Source: Acidithiobacillus concretivorus
Lineage (GTDB): Bacteria; Pseudomonadota; Gammaproteobacteria; Acidithiobacillales; Acidithiobacillaceae
NCBI RefSeq assembly: GCF_018853445.1
Contig: NZ_JABELD010000037.1
Span: 1 to 64,000 of the forward strand
DNA: 64,000 bases
Direction: 5' to 3'
Positions 24,520 to 32,767 of this stretch are shown piece after piece. Under the pieces are notes generated by a model, which saw nothing but the letters and a program-made list of their open reading frames with translations, was not told where the DNA came from and ran no database searches. Each line of letters starts with the position of its first letter. Position 1 is the stretch's first letter. A program made the translations under genes and the position numbers.

Positions 24520-25850
24520 TCGGCATAAGGGACGCCAACTGCCATTTCCAGAGCGGCCTGTTGGGCGGCATAGGATTCCTGCAGCGCCAGTAATTGCAGG
24601 CGCTTCGCCAGGGACTGGCTACGTATGGTTTCATAATCCAGCAAGGTCACATCATGTTCGGCAGCCGCCTTGCGTAAGTGGTTTTCGGCTTTCTCCAGTT
24701 CAGGAACCTGTTGTTGCAGAGGCAGGATTTCCTGGGCCAAACGGTGAAGATCCGTCACCAGACGGTAAATGTCGGCGCGGGCCTGAAACAAACGGGCGGT
24801 ATAGGCTGCCCGCAGTTGAGTACGGGTAGCCTCGCTTTCGGCAATGACCCCACGATTCCGGTTCCAGAGGGGAATATCCAGGGTCAAACTCGGGCTGTAG
24901 CTTTGTATATTGGAAGTATCCGCAGCCTTTCCGAAACCGATGGTGAAACCCGGATATTGACCCAGAATGGCCCGCCGTACCCGAGCTTCCTGCGCCTGAT
25001 AACCGGCCCGCAGGGCCACCAGGTCCAAGCGGTGCTGGTCGGCCAATTTCACTAATGACGCCGCATCGGGCAACTTGGCCCAGAGTTGCGGAGACTGAAT
25101 ATGGAACCGCATTTGAGGCGGAAGGCCAATGGATTGGTTGAGCTTCTGGCGCGTATCCGTGACTTGTCGACGTAAGGCCAAAGCCCGATCCTGACTATCC
25201 AGCCAGGCAATTTGCCGCAGTGAAGCGGTAGTGATGGTGGTATCCCCCAGACGTAAATTTTCAACGGCGGCTTGATACAATCTCCCGGTGGTCCTGGCTG
25301 CTGCTGCCGCGACCGCTTCCTGCGCCTGCAAATAATAAAGCTGACGGGCAAGAACGCGCGTATTACCGGCTTGCATCCACTCCTGCCAGGCGACCTGATA
25401 TTGCACGGATTTCTGCTGGGCGCGGGCAATATCCAGATTGGCAGTGCGGGTAAACAGACTGGCGAGGCTCCAACTCAAACCCATGCTATAGGCATTGTAA
25501 TAACCGGCTGCAACATTACTGGGCAAGTCCGCACTCACTGACAATTGGGGATCGGGAAGCAAACCGGCCGCGAAAACCTGGGCCTGAGCGACCCCCAGAT
25601 TCGCCCGCATGGCTCGCAACTGTGGGTTGAGCAACACCGCAATGCTTCCAATATCCTTCCCGGAAAATGGTCCCTGCAAATCCATTGACTGGACATGGGG
25701 GTGCATTCGTCCCAACGCCGCTGCCATTTCCCGATGCACCGTCTGCATCGAGGACAGATGGTCAGGCAAAGGCAATGCCTGATAATGCGCACATCCCGTC
25801 AGCAGTAACAACAGGCTCGCCGTGCAGGCGAACCATAATCGTAATGCCAT
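24501..25850 (-). CDS. Outer membrane efflux lipoprotein, TolC/NodT family (pump 1)
   Basis: This protein of about 449 residues is the outer membrane channel of pump 1. From the ATG at 25850 it has a lipoprotein signal MALRLWFACTASLLLLLTGC ending in the acylated cysteine. ATG 25886 and TTG 25901 are possible earlier starts, but 25901 would be only a few bases after the predicted transcript start. Two outer-membrane-efflux repeats follow, with long helices rich in Ala, Gln and Arg. Transcription should start near 25908, from the promoter at 25915-25946. The operon order is channel, adaptor, permease. Confidence 0.85.
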   Translation of the reverse strand: MALRLWFACTASLLLLLTGCAHYQALPLPDHLSSMQTVHREMAAALGRMHPHVQSMDLQGPFSGKDIGSIAVLLNPQLRAMRANLGVAQAQVFAAGLLPDPQLSVSADLPSNVAAGYYNAYSMGLSWSLASLFTRTANLDIARAQQKSVQYQVAWQEWMQAGNTRVLARQLYYLQAQEAVAAAAARTTGRLYQAAVENLRLGDTTITTASLRQIAWLDSQDRALALRRQVTDTRQKLNQSIGLPPQMRFHIQSPQLWAKLPDAASLVKLADQHRLDLVALRAGYQAQEARVRRAILGQYPGFTIGFGKAADTSNIQSYSPSLTLDIPLWNRNRGVIAESEATRTQLRAAYTARLFQARADIYRLVTDLHRLAQEILPLQQQVPELEKAENHLRKAAAEHDVTLLDYETIRSQSLAKRLQLLALQESYAAQQAALEMAVGVPYADWESQK

Positions 25851-25914
25851 AAATCCAATGCTCCCTGAAGGTTGAGAACGCGTCATCGAGGTGCCTATCA
25901 ACCACCTGTCAATC

Positions 25915-25946
25915 AGTATGTCATGACGGAATTAGGCGAAACTTAG
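25915..25946 (-). promoter_or_regulatory. Promoter and response-regulator box of pump 1
   Basis: On the plus strand, 25927-25946 reads CGGAATTAGGCGAAACTTAG, two CTAA(G/T)T half-sites (minus strand) at an 11-base period. Six bases further downstream lies a -10 element, CATACT (minus strand, 25915-25920). The box occupies the -35 region, as in class II activation by OmpR-family regulators, and overlaps the stop codon of the histidine kinase gene. The same arrangement precedes the PepSY gene at 28363-28394; 17 of 20 bases match. Confidence 0.7.
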
Positions 25947-27250
25947 CTGGCTTTTTGACGGTAGATGAAATGCAATCCGGCGTGATCTGTCCTTGCTTGC
26001 AGGATAATTTTCCCGCCCATTTGTTCGGCGATACTGCGCACGATACTCAGGCCCAAACCACTGCCGTCTCCTGCTGAACCGGGAAGTCGGTAAAAAGGAT
26101 CAAATACGCGCTCCAACGCATCGGACGGAATCCCTGGACCACTGTCTATCACTTCCAGCAGTACATCATTTCCTTCGCTGCGCACCAGCACGGTCACTTC
26201 GGAATGGTCCGGGCTGTAGCGCAGGGCATTATCCACGGCGTTGCGTAATAGGCTGTAAAAGGCAGCGGAACTACCCTGCACGCGCAAAGGTTGTTCGGCA
26301 TCCATGCCAAAATCTATTTTTTTCAGCTCCGCCAGCGGATAAAGATCTTCCACAACCTGACGGGCTACGGCGGTCAGATCAACCGGTTCTATAGTGGAAA
26401 CAACACTCTGCTGCCTGGCAAAACCCAGCAACTGATCCAACAAATGACGGGTCCGTTTCAAACCATCTTGTAGCGGCAGCAAACGTTTTCGACTTTCCTC
26501 AAGGGAATCCGCCCGCTCCAGATTTTGTACCTGGAGCGACAAGGCCGTTAAAGGTGTGCGTAATTCATGAGCGGCATCGGCAATAAAACGACGCTCCTTA
26601 TCCAGCAACAGTCGAATCCTTTCCAGCAGGCGATTCAGGGATTGTACAAACGGGACAATCTCCTCGGGTACTTTTTCCACAGAAAGCGGCGTGGGTCGGT
26701 CGGCATTCTGCTGATCAACGGCCTCGGCCAAAGCATGGATCGGAGCCAGACTGCGGCGGACAATAATCCGCGCAAAAATCACCAACAACGGAATCAAAAC
26801 CAACAAGGGCAACAGGGTCAAACGCGCGCTGGCAAAAGCCGCATCACTGCGCAGATCAGTAGATTGTGCCACGGCCAGTGCCTTATCTGGTCCCAGTCGC
26901 CGCACAAAAACCCGCCAATCCTGATCTTTGACAGCAACCGTATGAAATCCCTGTGACAATTGCGGGGGTAGCTGCAAGGGAGTATCCACTTTCCCACAAT
27001 TTGATAAACACAACGGTTCAACGACGATACGCGCGTCCGGATCAATATCCACGTGACGTTGATCATAGCGGTAAGCATTCTGCCAGAGCTGAGGAGGGAC
27101 CAGTGCAGCAATCTGTTGCAAGGAAGCATCCTGATATTCCTGGGCTTCATTCAGGGATAAAAAGAAAGCGGCCAAACCGGCCAGCAAGCCTGTACAGATA
27201 ATGGCAATGCTCAGGCCAATGGACAATTGCCGCTGCAAGGATTTTTTCAT
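25943..27250 (-). CDS. Sensor histidine kinase (QseC/TctE-like)
   Basis: This 435-residue membrane kinase has an N-terminal helix, a periplasmic domain (about 32-140), a second helix at about 150-172, a short HAMP-like linker, the phospho-acceptor box DAAHELRTPLTAL and an ATPase with N, G1 and G2 boxes (NAVDNALRYS, DSGPGIP, GLGLSIVRS). It overlaps the response regulator gene (ATGA), and both lie downstream of PepSY. The periplasmic domain contains a cysteine pair, CLSNC, which could sense redox state or metal. It probably controls pump 1. Confidence 0.92.
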   Translation of the reverse strand: MKKSLQRQLSIGLSIAIICTGLLAGLAAFFLSLNEAQEYQDASLQQIAALVPPQLWQNAYRYDQRHVDIDPDARIVVEPLCLSNCGKVDTPLQLPPQLSQGFHTVAVKDQDWRVFVRRLGPDKALAVAQSTDLRSDAAFASARLTLLPLLVLIPLLVIFARIIVRRSLAPIHALAEAVDQQNADRPTPLSVEKVPEEIVPFVQSLNRLLERIRLLLDKERRFIADAAHELRTPLTALSLQVQNLERADSLEESRKRLLPLQDGLKRTRHLLDQLLGFARQQSVVSTIEPVDLTAVARQVVEDLYPLAELKKIDFGMDAEQPLRVQGSSAAFYSLLRNAVDNALRYSPDHSEVTVLVRSEGNDVLLEVIDSGPGIPSDALERVFDPFYRLPGSAGDGSGLGLSIVRSIAEQMGGKIILQARTDHAGLHFIYRQKAS

Positions 27251-27909
27251 AATGGACGCGAAACCATCCAGCCCGCACCACGCACGTTTTTGATGACCGC
27301 CGCACCGAGCTTCTTGCGCAAAGCATGTATCAGGAAATCAATGCTGTTACTTTCTATTTCTTCGCCCCAACCATATAGCCGTTCTTCCAGTTGTGCCCTG
27401 CTCAGTATCGCACCGGGGCGTAATAATAAAGCCTGCAGTAATGCGAATTCCCGACGGCTCAGCAGCACACTGACTTCGCCAAGCTGCGCGATATGGGTAC
27501 TTAAATCAAGCTGCAAGGATCCGCTGCTGAGCACAGGCGACCCCTGTCCACCCTGACGACGGATAATGGCACGCAAACGTGCCAACAATTCATCCATGGC
27601 AAAAGGTTTGACCAGATAATCATCCGCCCCCAGGTCCAAACCCTCTATCCGGTCTGATAAGGCATCCCGGGCAGAAATAATAATAATCGGCAGATCACTA
27701 CCTATTGCCCGGACACGCTGCAGCACCGTACAACCATCCAGTTTGGGCAAGCCCAAATCCAGAAGAATGGCCTGATATTCCTGATTGGCAATGGCTTGCA
27801 GGGCCGTTTCACCATCACGCGTCCAATCCACTGCATAAGCTGCATCCCGCAGCGCAACAGAAATGGCTTCACCAATCATTCGGTCGTCTTCAACCAGAAG
27901 AATACGCAT
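27247..27909 (-). CDS. OmpR-family response regulator (QseB/TctD-like)
   Basis: This 220-residue regulator has a receiver domain with the acidic pair at residues 8-9, phospho-acceptor Asp51 in LLDLGLPKLDG and the YLVKPF lysine. A winged-helix DNA-binding domain follows, with RREFALLQALLLRPGAILSR and the final VRGAGWM wing. It partners the kinase encoded just downstream. Its likely targets are the two near-identical 20-base boxes upstream of its own operon (28375-28394) and of pump 1 (25927-25946), as both are direct repeats at 11 bases, the spacing used by this family. Confidence 0.93.
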   Translation of the reverse strand: MRILLVEDDRMIGEAISVALRDAAYAVDWTRDGETALQAIANQEYQAILLDLGLPKLDGCTVLQRVRAIGSDLPIIIISARDALSDRIEGLDLGADDYLVKPFAMDELLARLRAIIRRQGGQGSPVLSSGSLQLDLSTHIAQLGEVSVLLSRREFALLQALLLRPGAILSRAQLEERLYGWGEEIESNSIDFLIHALRKKLGAAVIKNVRGAGWMVSRPL

Positions 27910-27987
27910 TATTCAGTGATACCCCCACAAATACACGCAAAACCCGCTCCCAAGAACGGGTCAGATCCGATTAAAGGCTATAACGCA

Positions 27988-28299
27988 TCAATCCGCATGG
28001 TCACCTTCAACCGAATTCTCCAAAATGGCGCCAGTCATGGCGTCAACACCTACTTCATGACTGACATGCCCCTTTTTGATCACGAAAGAATATCGTAATC
28101 CACTGCCGCCTTTCTCTTTCTCCAGCTCCTGATCGGTGATGCTACCTGGATATGTCCGTAAAGCCGTAGCACGTGCCTGGGCGATACTGATCTTCGCTTT
28201 ACCAGCCAATTCCTGGCCGGTAAAAGCATAAGCGCCAAAACTAGACAAAAGTAAAACCCCGCCCACGATACCGCCAACCAACCGTATAGATATGCTCAT
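27988..28299 (-). CDS. PepSY-domain periplasmic protein
   Basis: This 103-residue protein has a signal peptide ending near GAYAFTG and one PepSY module (ISIAQARATALRTYPGSITDQELEKEK, then VGVDAMTGAILE). Such single-PepSY proteins often sit beside QseBC-like systems and pumps and may modulate the sensor or bind metals. It is the first gene of the PepSY-regulator-kinase operon; the promoter with the shared response-regulator box lies 64-95 bases upstream of its start. Confidence 0.85.
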   Translation of the reverse strand: MSISIRLVGGIVGGVLLLSSFGAYAFTGQELAGKAKISIAQARATALRTYPGSITDQELEKEKGGSGLRYSFVIKKGHVSHEVGVDAMTGAILENSVEGDHAD

Positions 28300-28362
28300 G
28301 ACTTTGCTCCTGTTACCTGCGTTAAATGACGGATGGATCCAATTGACCCTCTCCGTTTACGC

Positions 28363-28394
28363 ACTATACAGCCCCGGAATTAGCCCAAAATTAG
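28363..28394 (-). promoter_or_regulatory. Promoter and response-regulator box of the PepSY/two-component operon
   Basis: On the plus strand, 28375-28394 reads CGGAATTAGCCCAAAATTAG; on the minus strand this is CTAATT repeated at an 11-base period. A TATAGT -10 element (minus strand, 28363-28368) lies six bases beyond the box, the same distance as at pump 1. The box also overlaps a stop codon, here of the cytochrome b gene. It implies autoregulation. Confidence 0.7.
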
Positions 28395-28972
28395 GGAATA
28401 AATATCCGCAAAATCCGTGGGGTACGTAACGCGTGTAGCAGAGCCATGGCAATATGACCCCACCAGTAAGCCCATACCAGATTGGCGATCAGAGAATGAA
28501 TAGCATGAGGAATAGCATAGGCATCGCCGGGCTTAACGCCGCCAGCAGCATAAATCATCACAAACATCACAACCCCCGAAGCCCCCATGGCGGAAATAGC
28601 CAGAAGACCCAAACCATGGACCAGGCCCGGTAATCCGCCACGCATACCCGCCGGAGGGAAAATACCGCGTGTCGCACCTTGAATATCTTTGCCAATGCGC
28701 TGCAAATAAACCCCATGATAGGGAAACAGATGGGTACGTAATTGAGCGTTCATGGCAACAACCAGCCAGAACAAGATGATCACAATAGTACTGGCTATAC
28801 CTACCCACATATGCGATACAAACAGAAAGTGCCGAAACGCTGAAATACCTATATGTTTCCAGATGGCTTTCATGTCCAGCTCGCTCATCAACTGAAAGGT
28901 GATGAACAGCGCTAAAAATATATGGAGCCACTTGACACTGCGTGGCCAAGGTAAGCTATCTGATCCGTGCAT
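28391..28972 (-). CDS. Cytochrome b561-type membrane protein
   Basis: This 193-residue membrane protein has four transmembrane helices. Histidines lie at helix ends (VKWLHIF, FVSHMWVG, LVHGLGLL, HSLIANLVWAYWWGHIAMALLH), fitting the di-haem cytochrome b561 or Ni-hydrogenase cytochrome b fold. The ATG at 28972 follows AAAGGG; the frame is open to 29083, but that part is polar and runs into a terminator. It may pass electrons from quinol to a periplasmic partner; none is encoded nearby. It is upstream of, and on the same strand as, the PepSY operon. Confidence 0.8.
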   Translation of the reverse strand: MHGSDSLPWPRSVKWLHIFLALFITFQLMSELDMKAIWKHIGISAFRHFLFVSHMWVGIASTIVIILFWLVVAMNAQLRTHLFPYHGVYLQRIGKDIQGATRGIFPPAGMRGGLPGLVHGLGLLAISAMGASGVVMFVMIYAAGGVKPGDAYAIPHAIHSLIANLVWAYWWGHIAMALLHALRTPRILRIFIP

Positions 28973-29011
28973 AAATGAAACCCTTTTTATAAAATGTCCA
29001 GTTGCTTGCTT

Positions 29012-29042
29012 AAAAAAAGACGACTTGCTTATGGCAAGTCGT
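29012..29042 (-). terminator. Intrinsic terminator downstream of the TonB receptor gene
   Basis: On the minus strand ACGACTTGC (29034-29042) pairs perfectly with GCAAGTCGT (29020-29028) around five bases and is followed by C and a run of seven T (29012-29018). It lies about 185 bases after the receptor stop and 40 bases before the cytochrome gene, so it separates the two units. Confidence 0.85.
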
Positions 29043-29226
29043 GAATTATATCTATAAGCAGCAACCCGAAGTCTATCCCTCAATCATGTACAGGCTGATA
29101 CACATAAACCGCATGCGCCTCACCCACAAAAACAAAAACCTTGTGGTTACTGGGATCTACCGCATTGTCCGTAGCAAATCGCTACACGAGGATGGAGAAA
29201 TTTCCATCCCCGCTGTACAAAGGTTT

Positions 29227-31569
29227 TTAGAAGTCAGCAGAAATACTTCCATAGACGGTAAATGGTGCTCCGGGGAGAGCCAGCACCTGTCCCTGCGAAT
29301 TTCCACCCAGCAAACCACCAGAAGTGACATACTCAAACGGATTATAATGATTGTTGGTCACATTCAGCATATCCAGGTTGAGCTTCACGTCTTTCAGCAG
29401 AGGTACCGATCCACGCGTAGAAATGACACTTTCCAGCCCGAGGTTCAGTGTGTCATAGGCAGGAATTTTCTGGCTGCTGGGCATAACCGTATTGTTATTC
29501 CACATATTCTGGGCACCGGTATAGGTGTACCAGATACTGGGGGACATCAGGATGCCATCCAGGAAGTAGCGATATTTGGCACCGATATTGAACGTACTCT
29601 CCGGGACGTTGGATACCGGCAAGCCCTGATAGCTGACGCCTCCCGTCGTATAGTGTGCAAATGTGGCTTTCTCGAAATTCAGGTTGGCAAAAACATGCAC
29701 ATTATAGAGGGGATCATCTTCCAGAGCGATATTTACACCCTGATAAATAGAATCGCCATCGGCGTCACCCAGATAATTTCCATTACCATCATAGGCAGCA
29801 ACAAACTGATTACTGAAATGCAAATGATAAAAACTGAACATGGCGAAGAAATGATGCAGATAATCCGCATCATTAAAATGCATTTTTATGCCCGCATTAT
29901 AGTCCGCACTGTGTTCAAGGTTATACACCGGCCGGATACTCTGGTAGAGACCACCACCACCGCCAACCTGCGGTTCTTTATAAGCCTGGGCATAACTTGC
30001 AAATACCGCCAACCACTGCAGCGGCTTCCAGTTGAAGTCCACCGAGGGTTCCACCTTGGTAAAGCTGCGATTGGAAGCAGGCAGTTTACCCTGATTGGTG
30101 CCTGTCGCTCCGGGAATATCTGCCCCCTGCGTATATTGGGTCTGGTAATTAATAAAGCGCACCCCCGGAGTAATATGCAGATTATGCATGGGACTGATGC
30201 GATCCTGCACAAATGCCGCCAGGTCCGTCTGGCTAAAAATATCATTCCGGTAGGAATGATTGGGGAGCGCAAGAGAACCACCATCCGCCGGATTATAAAA
30301 GGCGTTTTTGGTATTATATTGGCTATTCAGAAAGAATCCACCGAAGCTGACATCATTATAGGGGAGCTTGGCGGAAATCCATAGCTTGTCTCCATACACA
30401 CTGTCATGAGGATTGTTGTATTCATAGAGATTGCTGGGATTACTCAAGCCGTAATTATTATAATGCTGATGCAAGCGATGGCCGTAGCGATACCAGATCA
30501 TATTGTGCAAAGAAAAGGTTTTATCCAGCTTCTGATTCAGCTTGCTGTAAATCAACCAGGTCGTGTTGCTGTCATCCTTGTTCCAGATATCAAAAGGAAT
30601 GGACGAATAAAATCCGGTCGTCTTCTGGCTATATAATGGCCCCGTTGCGGCACCGGTATAAGTAACGCCGGCAATAGGGTTGACCGGAACCGGAACCGGA
30701 CGGTATCCAGACCCCTTGGCCAGATAGGCCCCCAATGAAAAATTTCCATCCGTATAGGTTTTTTTGGTTTTCAAAAACCAGGCATAATTGTAACTGGGAT
30801 TCGTGAATCCATCGGGGCTCTGCCGATAACTGTTACTGGATCCTGCGCCACCCGCCATAATGGTTGACCAGCCGTCTATACTGCCAGTGCGGACATTGAA
30901 CACAATATTCTTGGAATTATAGCTTCCGTAGGTCATTTTGATACTGGCGCCCGGCTGTGCCGTTGGCTGCAAAGGGACAAAGGCGATTTGGCCGCCAATG
31001 TTGTTATACCAGCGATTCACCGGATTACCCGGCCCGTAGGTGATACCAATTCCCTGTAAAATTCCCGTTTGTGGTACTTGCGGGCTTTCCCAAAGACCGG
31101 TGGACGGATTGACCATGGGAACGCCATCAAAAGTCACCGAGAGATTACCGGCATCTATGACACTCCCGCCAAAACCACCCCAGCCCTGACTGATTCCATT
31201 GACACTAATGGATGTTTTGGTGGAACCGGTATTCCCGTATCCCGTCACGTTCACGCCCGGTGCGTAGGCCAGTGCCTGGGCACTGCCGCCCACGGGTCCT
31301 GCGGCTGCAATTTGTTGCTTGTTCAGCACCTTTATGGACTGACCGGAGTTAAATCGGTGTTTTTGGGTTAATGAATGAACCCCCCTGCTACCCAGAAATG
31401 ATTCAGAGGCAGCGGCCGCATTGACCTCTCCCACATTCACCGCTGTGTTGTTCTGACTGCTCAAGGTGGCAGCGGTGATGGTATCCGCCATGGCATCAGT
31501 AACCGTCAACAACATACCACCAGTTACAAGGGCCAGCACCAAAGGACGTAACAATACGGATTTACTCAT
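29227..31569 (-). CDS. TonB-dependent outer membrane receptor
   Basis: This 780-residue protein has a signal peptide ending near DAMADTI, a plug domain (KVLNKQQIAAAG...ALAYAPGVNV...SISVNGIS) and a beta-barrel ending in the strand FTVYGSISADF with terminal Phe. It imports a metal chelate or another large substrate using TonB energy. Periplasmic N-terminal signalling domains are absent, so it does not signal through a FecIR-type system. Four GTCAT repeats at an 11-base period precede it, and a divergent OmpR-type regulator (31878) is next to it, suggesting direct control by that regulator. The substrate is unknown. The long plus-strand frame across it (29041-30384) is a shadow. Confidence 0.92.
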   Translation of the reverse strand: MSKSVLLRPLVLALVTGGMLLTVTDAMADTITAATLSSQNNTAVNVGEVNAAAASESFLGSRGVHSLTQKHRFNSGQSIKVLNKQQIAAAGPVGGSAQALAYAPGVNVTGYGNTGSTKTSISVNGISQGWGGFGGSVIDAGNLSVTFDGVPMVNPSTGLWESPQVPQTGILQGIGITYGPGNPVNRWYNNIGGQIAFVPLQPTAQPGASIKMTYGSYNSKNIVFNVRTGSIDGWSTIMAGGAGSSNSYRQSPDGFTNPSYNYAWFLKTKKTYTDGNFSLGAYLAKGSGYRPVPVPVNPIAGVTYTGAATGPLYSQKTTGFYSSIPFDIWNKDDSNTTWLIYSKLNQKLDKTFSLHNMIWYRYGHRLHQHYNNYGLSNPSNLYEYNNPHDSVYGDKLWISAKLPYNDVSFGGFFLNSQYNTKNAFYNPADGGSLALPNHSYRNDIFSQTDLAAFVQDRISPMHNLHITPGVRFINYQTQYTQGADIPGATGTNQGKLPASNRSFTKVEPSVDFNWKPLQWLAVFASYAQAYKEPQVGGGGGLYQSIRPVYNLEHSADYNAGIKMHFNDADYLHHFFAMFSFYHLHFSNQFVAAYDGNGNYLGDADGDSIYQGVNIALEDDPLYNVHVFANLNFEKATFAHYTTGGVSYQGLPVSNVPESTFNIGAKYRYFLDGILMSPSIWYTYTGAQNMWNNNTVMPSSQKIPAYDTLNLGLESVISTRGSVPLLKDVKLNLDMLNVTNNHYNPFEYVTSGGLLGGNSQGQVLALPGAPFTVYGSISADF

Positions 31570-31652
31570 TATTTTGTTTCTCCCTGTTTTATGTAAGCGT
31601 TAAGGACTGAGCCAGCCCTTGGTTTTGCAGCCGCACAATGTATCAGGGAAAA

Positions 31653-31690
31653 ATGACAAGCAGATGACAATATGATGACGATATTATGAC
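31653..31690. promoter_or_regulatory. Four ATGAC direct repeats, 11-base period
   Basis: ATGAC occurs at 31653, 31664, 31675 and 31686, exactly 11 bases apart; read toward the receptor gene they are GTCAT. This phasing puts all copies on one face of the helix and is typical of tandem sites for OmpR/PhoB winged-helix regulators. The block lies 84-121 bases upstream of the TonB receptor start, in a 308-base region with no gene. Confidence 0.7.
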
Positions 31691-31786
31691 TATTTTCACC
31701 ATGAAGCAGAGCATATTGAAACAACAGCGCGCAACATGACATGCCACTCCTGACTTCTTCCAGAAACGACCCAAGAACAGCAGATT

Positions 31787-31802
31787 GTCATAATAATGTC
31801 AT
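31787..31802. promoter_or_regulatory. Two GTCAT repeats before the OmpR-type regulator gene
   Basis: GTCAT at 31787 and 31798 is repeated at an 11-base period and is the reverse complement of the ATGAC units at 31653-31690, so these copies face the regulator gene at 31878. The AT-rich ATATAAAG that follows could be part of a -10 region. This suggests autoregulation. Confidence 0.6.
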
Positions 31803-31877
31803 ATAAAGCAGCTACCATATAAGGATTAACGGGTTCTTACCCACAAACCAGTTTATCCAAAATGCAGGACCATACAC

Positions 31878-32702
31878 ATGTTTTCACCCTCTATACTCCC
31901 CTTCATCTCCGCTCATCTGCACTGGATCATGATGGATGGCCTCGCCTGGTTACATTTGCCCACAGCAAAAGGCGTGTTCAAAAGTGATCCGGATATCGTG
32001 GTGTTGTCACTGGAACGAGATGCCCATGAAACCAACCTGTTGCAAACTATAAACTTTAATACCGCTTATATAGTACAGACTGCGAAATCTGCTCTGGACT
32101 TCGAGAAAATAGTAAACCACTCAAATAAGCTGGTCGTCATCACCAATGGCTGGAATGATGAAATCAGGGAAATGCTCTTGGTTTTACAAAAAAATTATGG
32201 GTCAAATCTATCATTTTTGGTAATGGTTGAGGCTCAAAATGCCTTATTGGGCCATCTTGCCGAGGATGCCATAAAATCTGGAGCCCAAACCTTCATTCCC
32301 TGGAGCCTGGGTACTGCGCCTCTATTAGCCTATCTGCACAGGTTACTTGAAAAGGTTCCCTCGACAGACTTCAGCGAAGCAGATCGGACCGCATCTATTC
32401 ACATTTCGATTAATCATAAGGCTCGGATAGTCAACGTCGATGATCAAAAAATCTATCTCCCCAGCAATCTGTACACCCTTTTCTGCTGCATGGTTCAGAA
32501 TCCTGGCGAGGCATTGTCTTACCAGCAACTTACGCAAGCGCTGAAAAATGGCAGAAAAGTGTTTATTGCCCCCAACACGCTGGTCGTAAAGGTATATCGG
32601 CTAAGACGCCTGTTTGAACATACCGGTTTACATCACTGGATGGAAACGGTTCCAGGGTTCGGATATCGCTATAGTGGCCCCCAAATACACATACTGGATT
32701 AG
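31878..32702 (+). CDS. OmpR-type winged-helix regulator with degenerate receiver domain
   Basis: The C-terminal third of this 274-residue protein is an OmpR/PhoB winged helix (IYLPSNLYTLFCCMVQNPGEALSYQQL, then VVKVYRLRRLF and the VPGFGYRYSG wing). The N-terminal 165 residues look like a receiver fold: DPDIVVLSLERD corresponds to the phospho-acceptor strand but has Ser in place of Asp, and SGAQTFIPWS resembles the GAddyl-KP turn without its lysine. It is therefore unlikely to be phosphorylated in the usual way, and no kinase adjoins it. It is divergent from a TonB receptor, with ordered repeats between them. Confidence 0.8.
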   Translation: MFSPSILPFISAHLHWIMMDGLAWLHLPTAKGVFKSDPDIVVLSLERDAHETNLLQTINFNTAYIVQTAKSALDFEKIVNHSNKLVVITNGWNDEIREMLLVLQKNYGSNLSFLVMVEAQNALLGHLAEDAIKSGAQTFIPWSLGTAPLLAYLHRLLEKVPSTDFSEADRTASIHISINHKARIVNVDDQKIYLPSNLYTLFCCMVQNPGEALSYQQLTQALKNGRKVFIAPNTLVVKVYRLRRLFEHTGLHHWMETVPGFGYRYSGPQIHILD

Positions 32703-32767
32703 CGGCATCGGCAGAGCCTTGACCCTCAAGCCAACTCAAATGTTTACCGTGAGCTGATCAGGCGGCT

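Noticed and set aside
29192-29211. GGATGGA/TCCATCC hairpin near the end of the TonB receptor gene as its terminator
   Set aside because: No T run follows on the minus strand; the hairpin at 29012-29042 has both a long stem and a T run and is the better candidate.
29041-30384. A 447-codon open frame on the plus strand
   Set aside because: It lies antisense to the TonB receptor gene, which has a signal peptide, plug and barrel; the plus-strand product has no domain pattern and a composition typical of a shadow frame.
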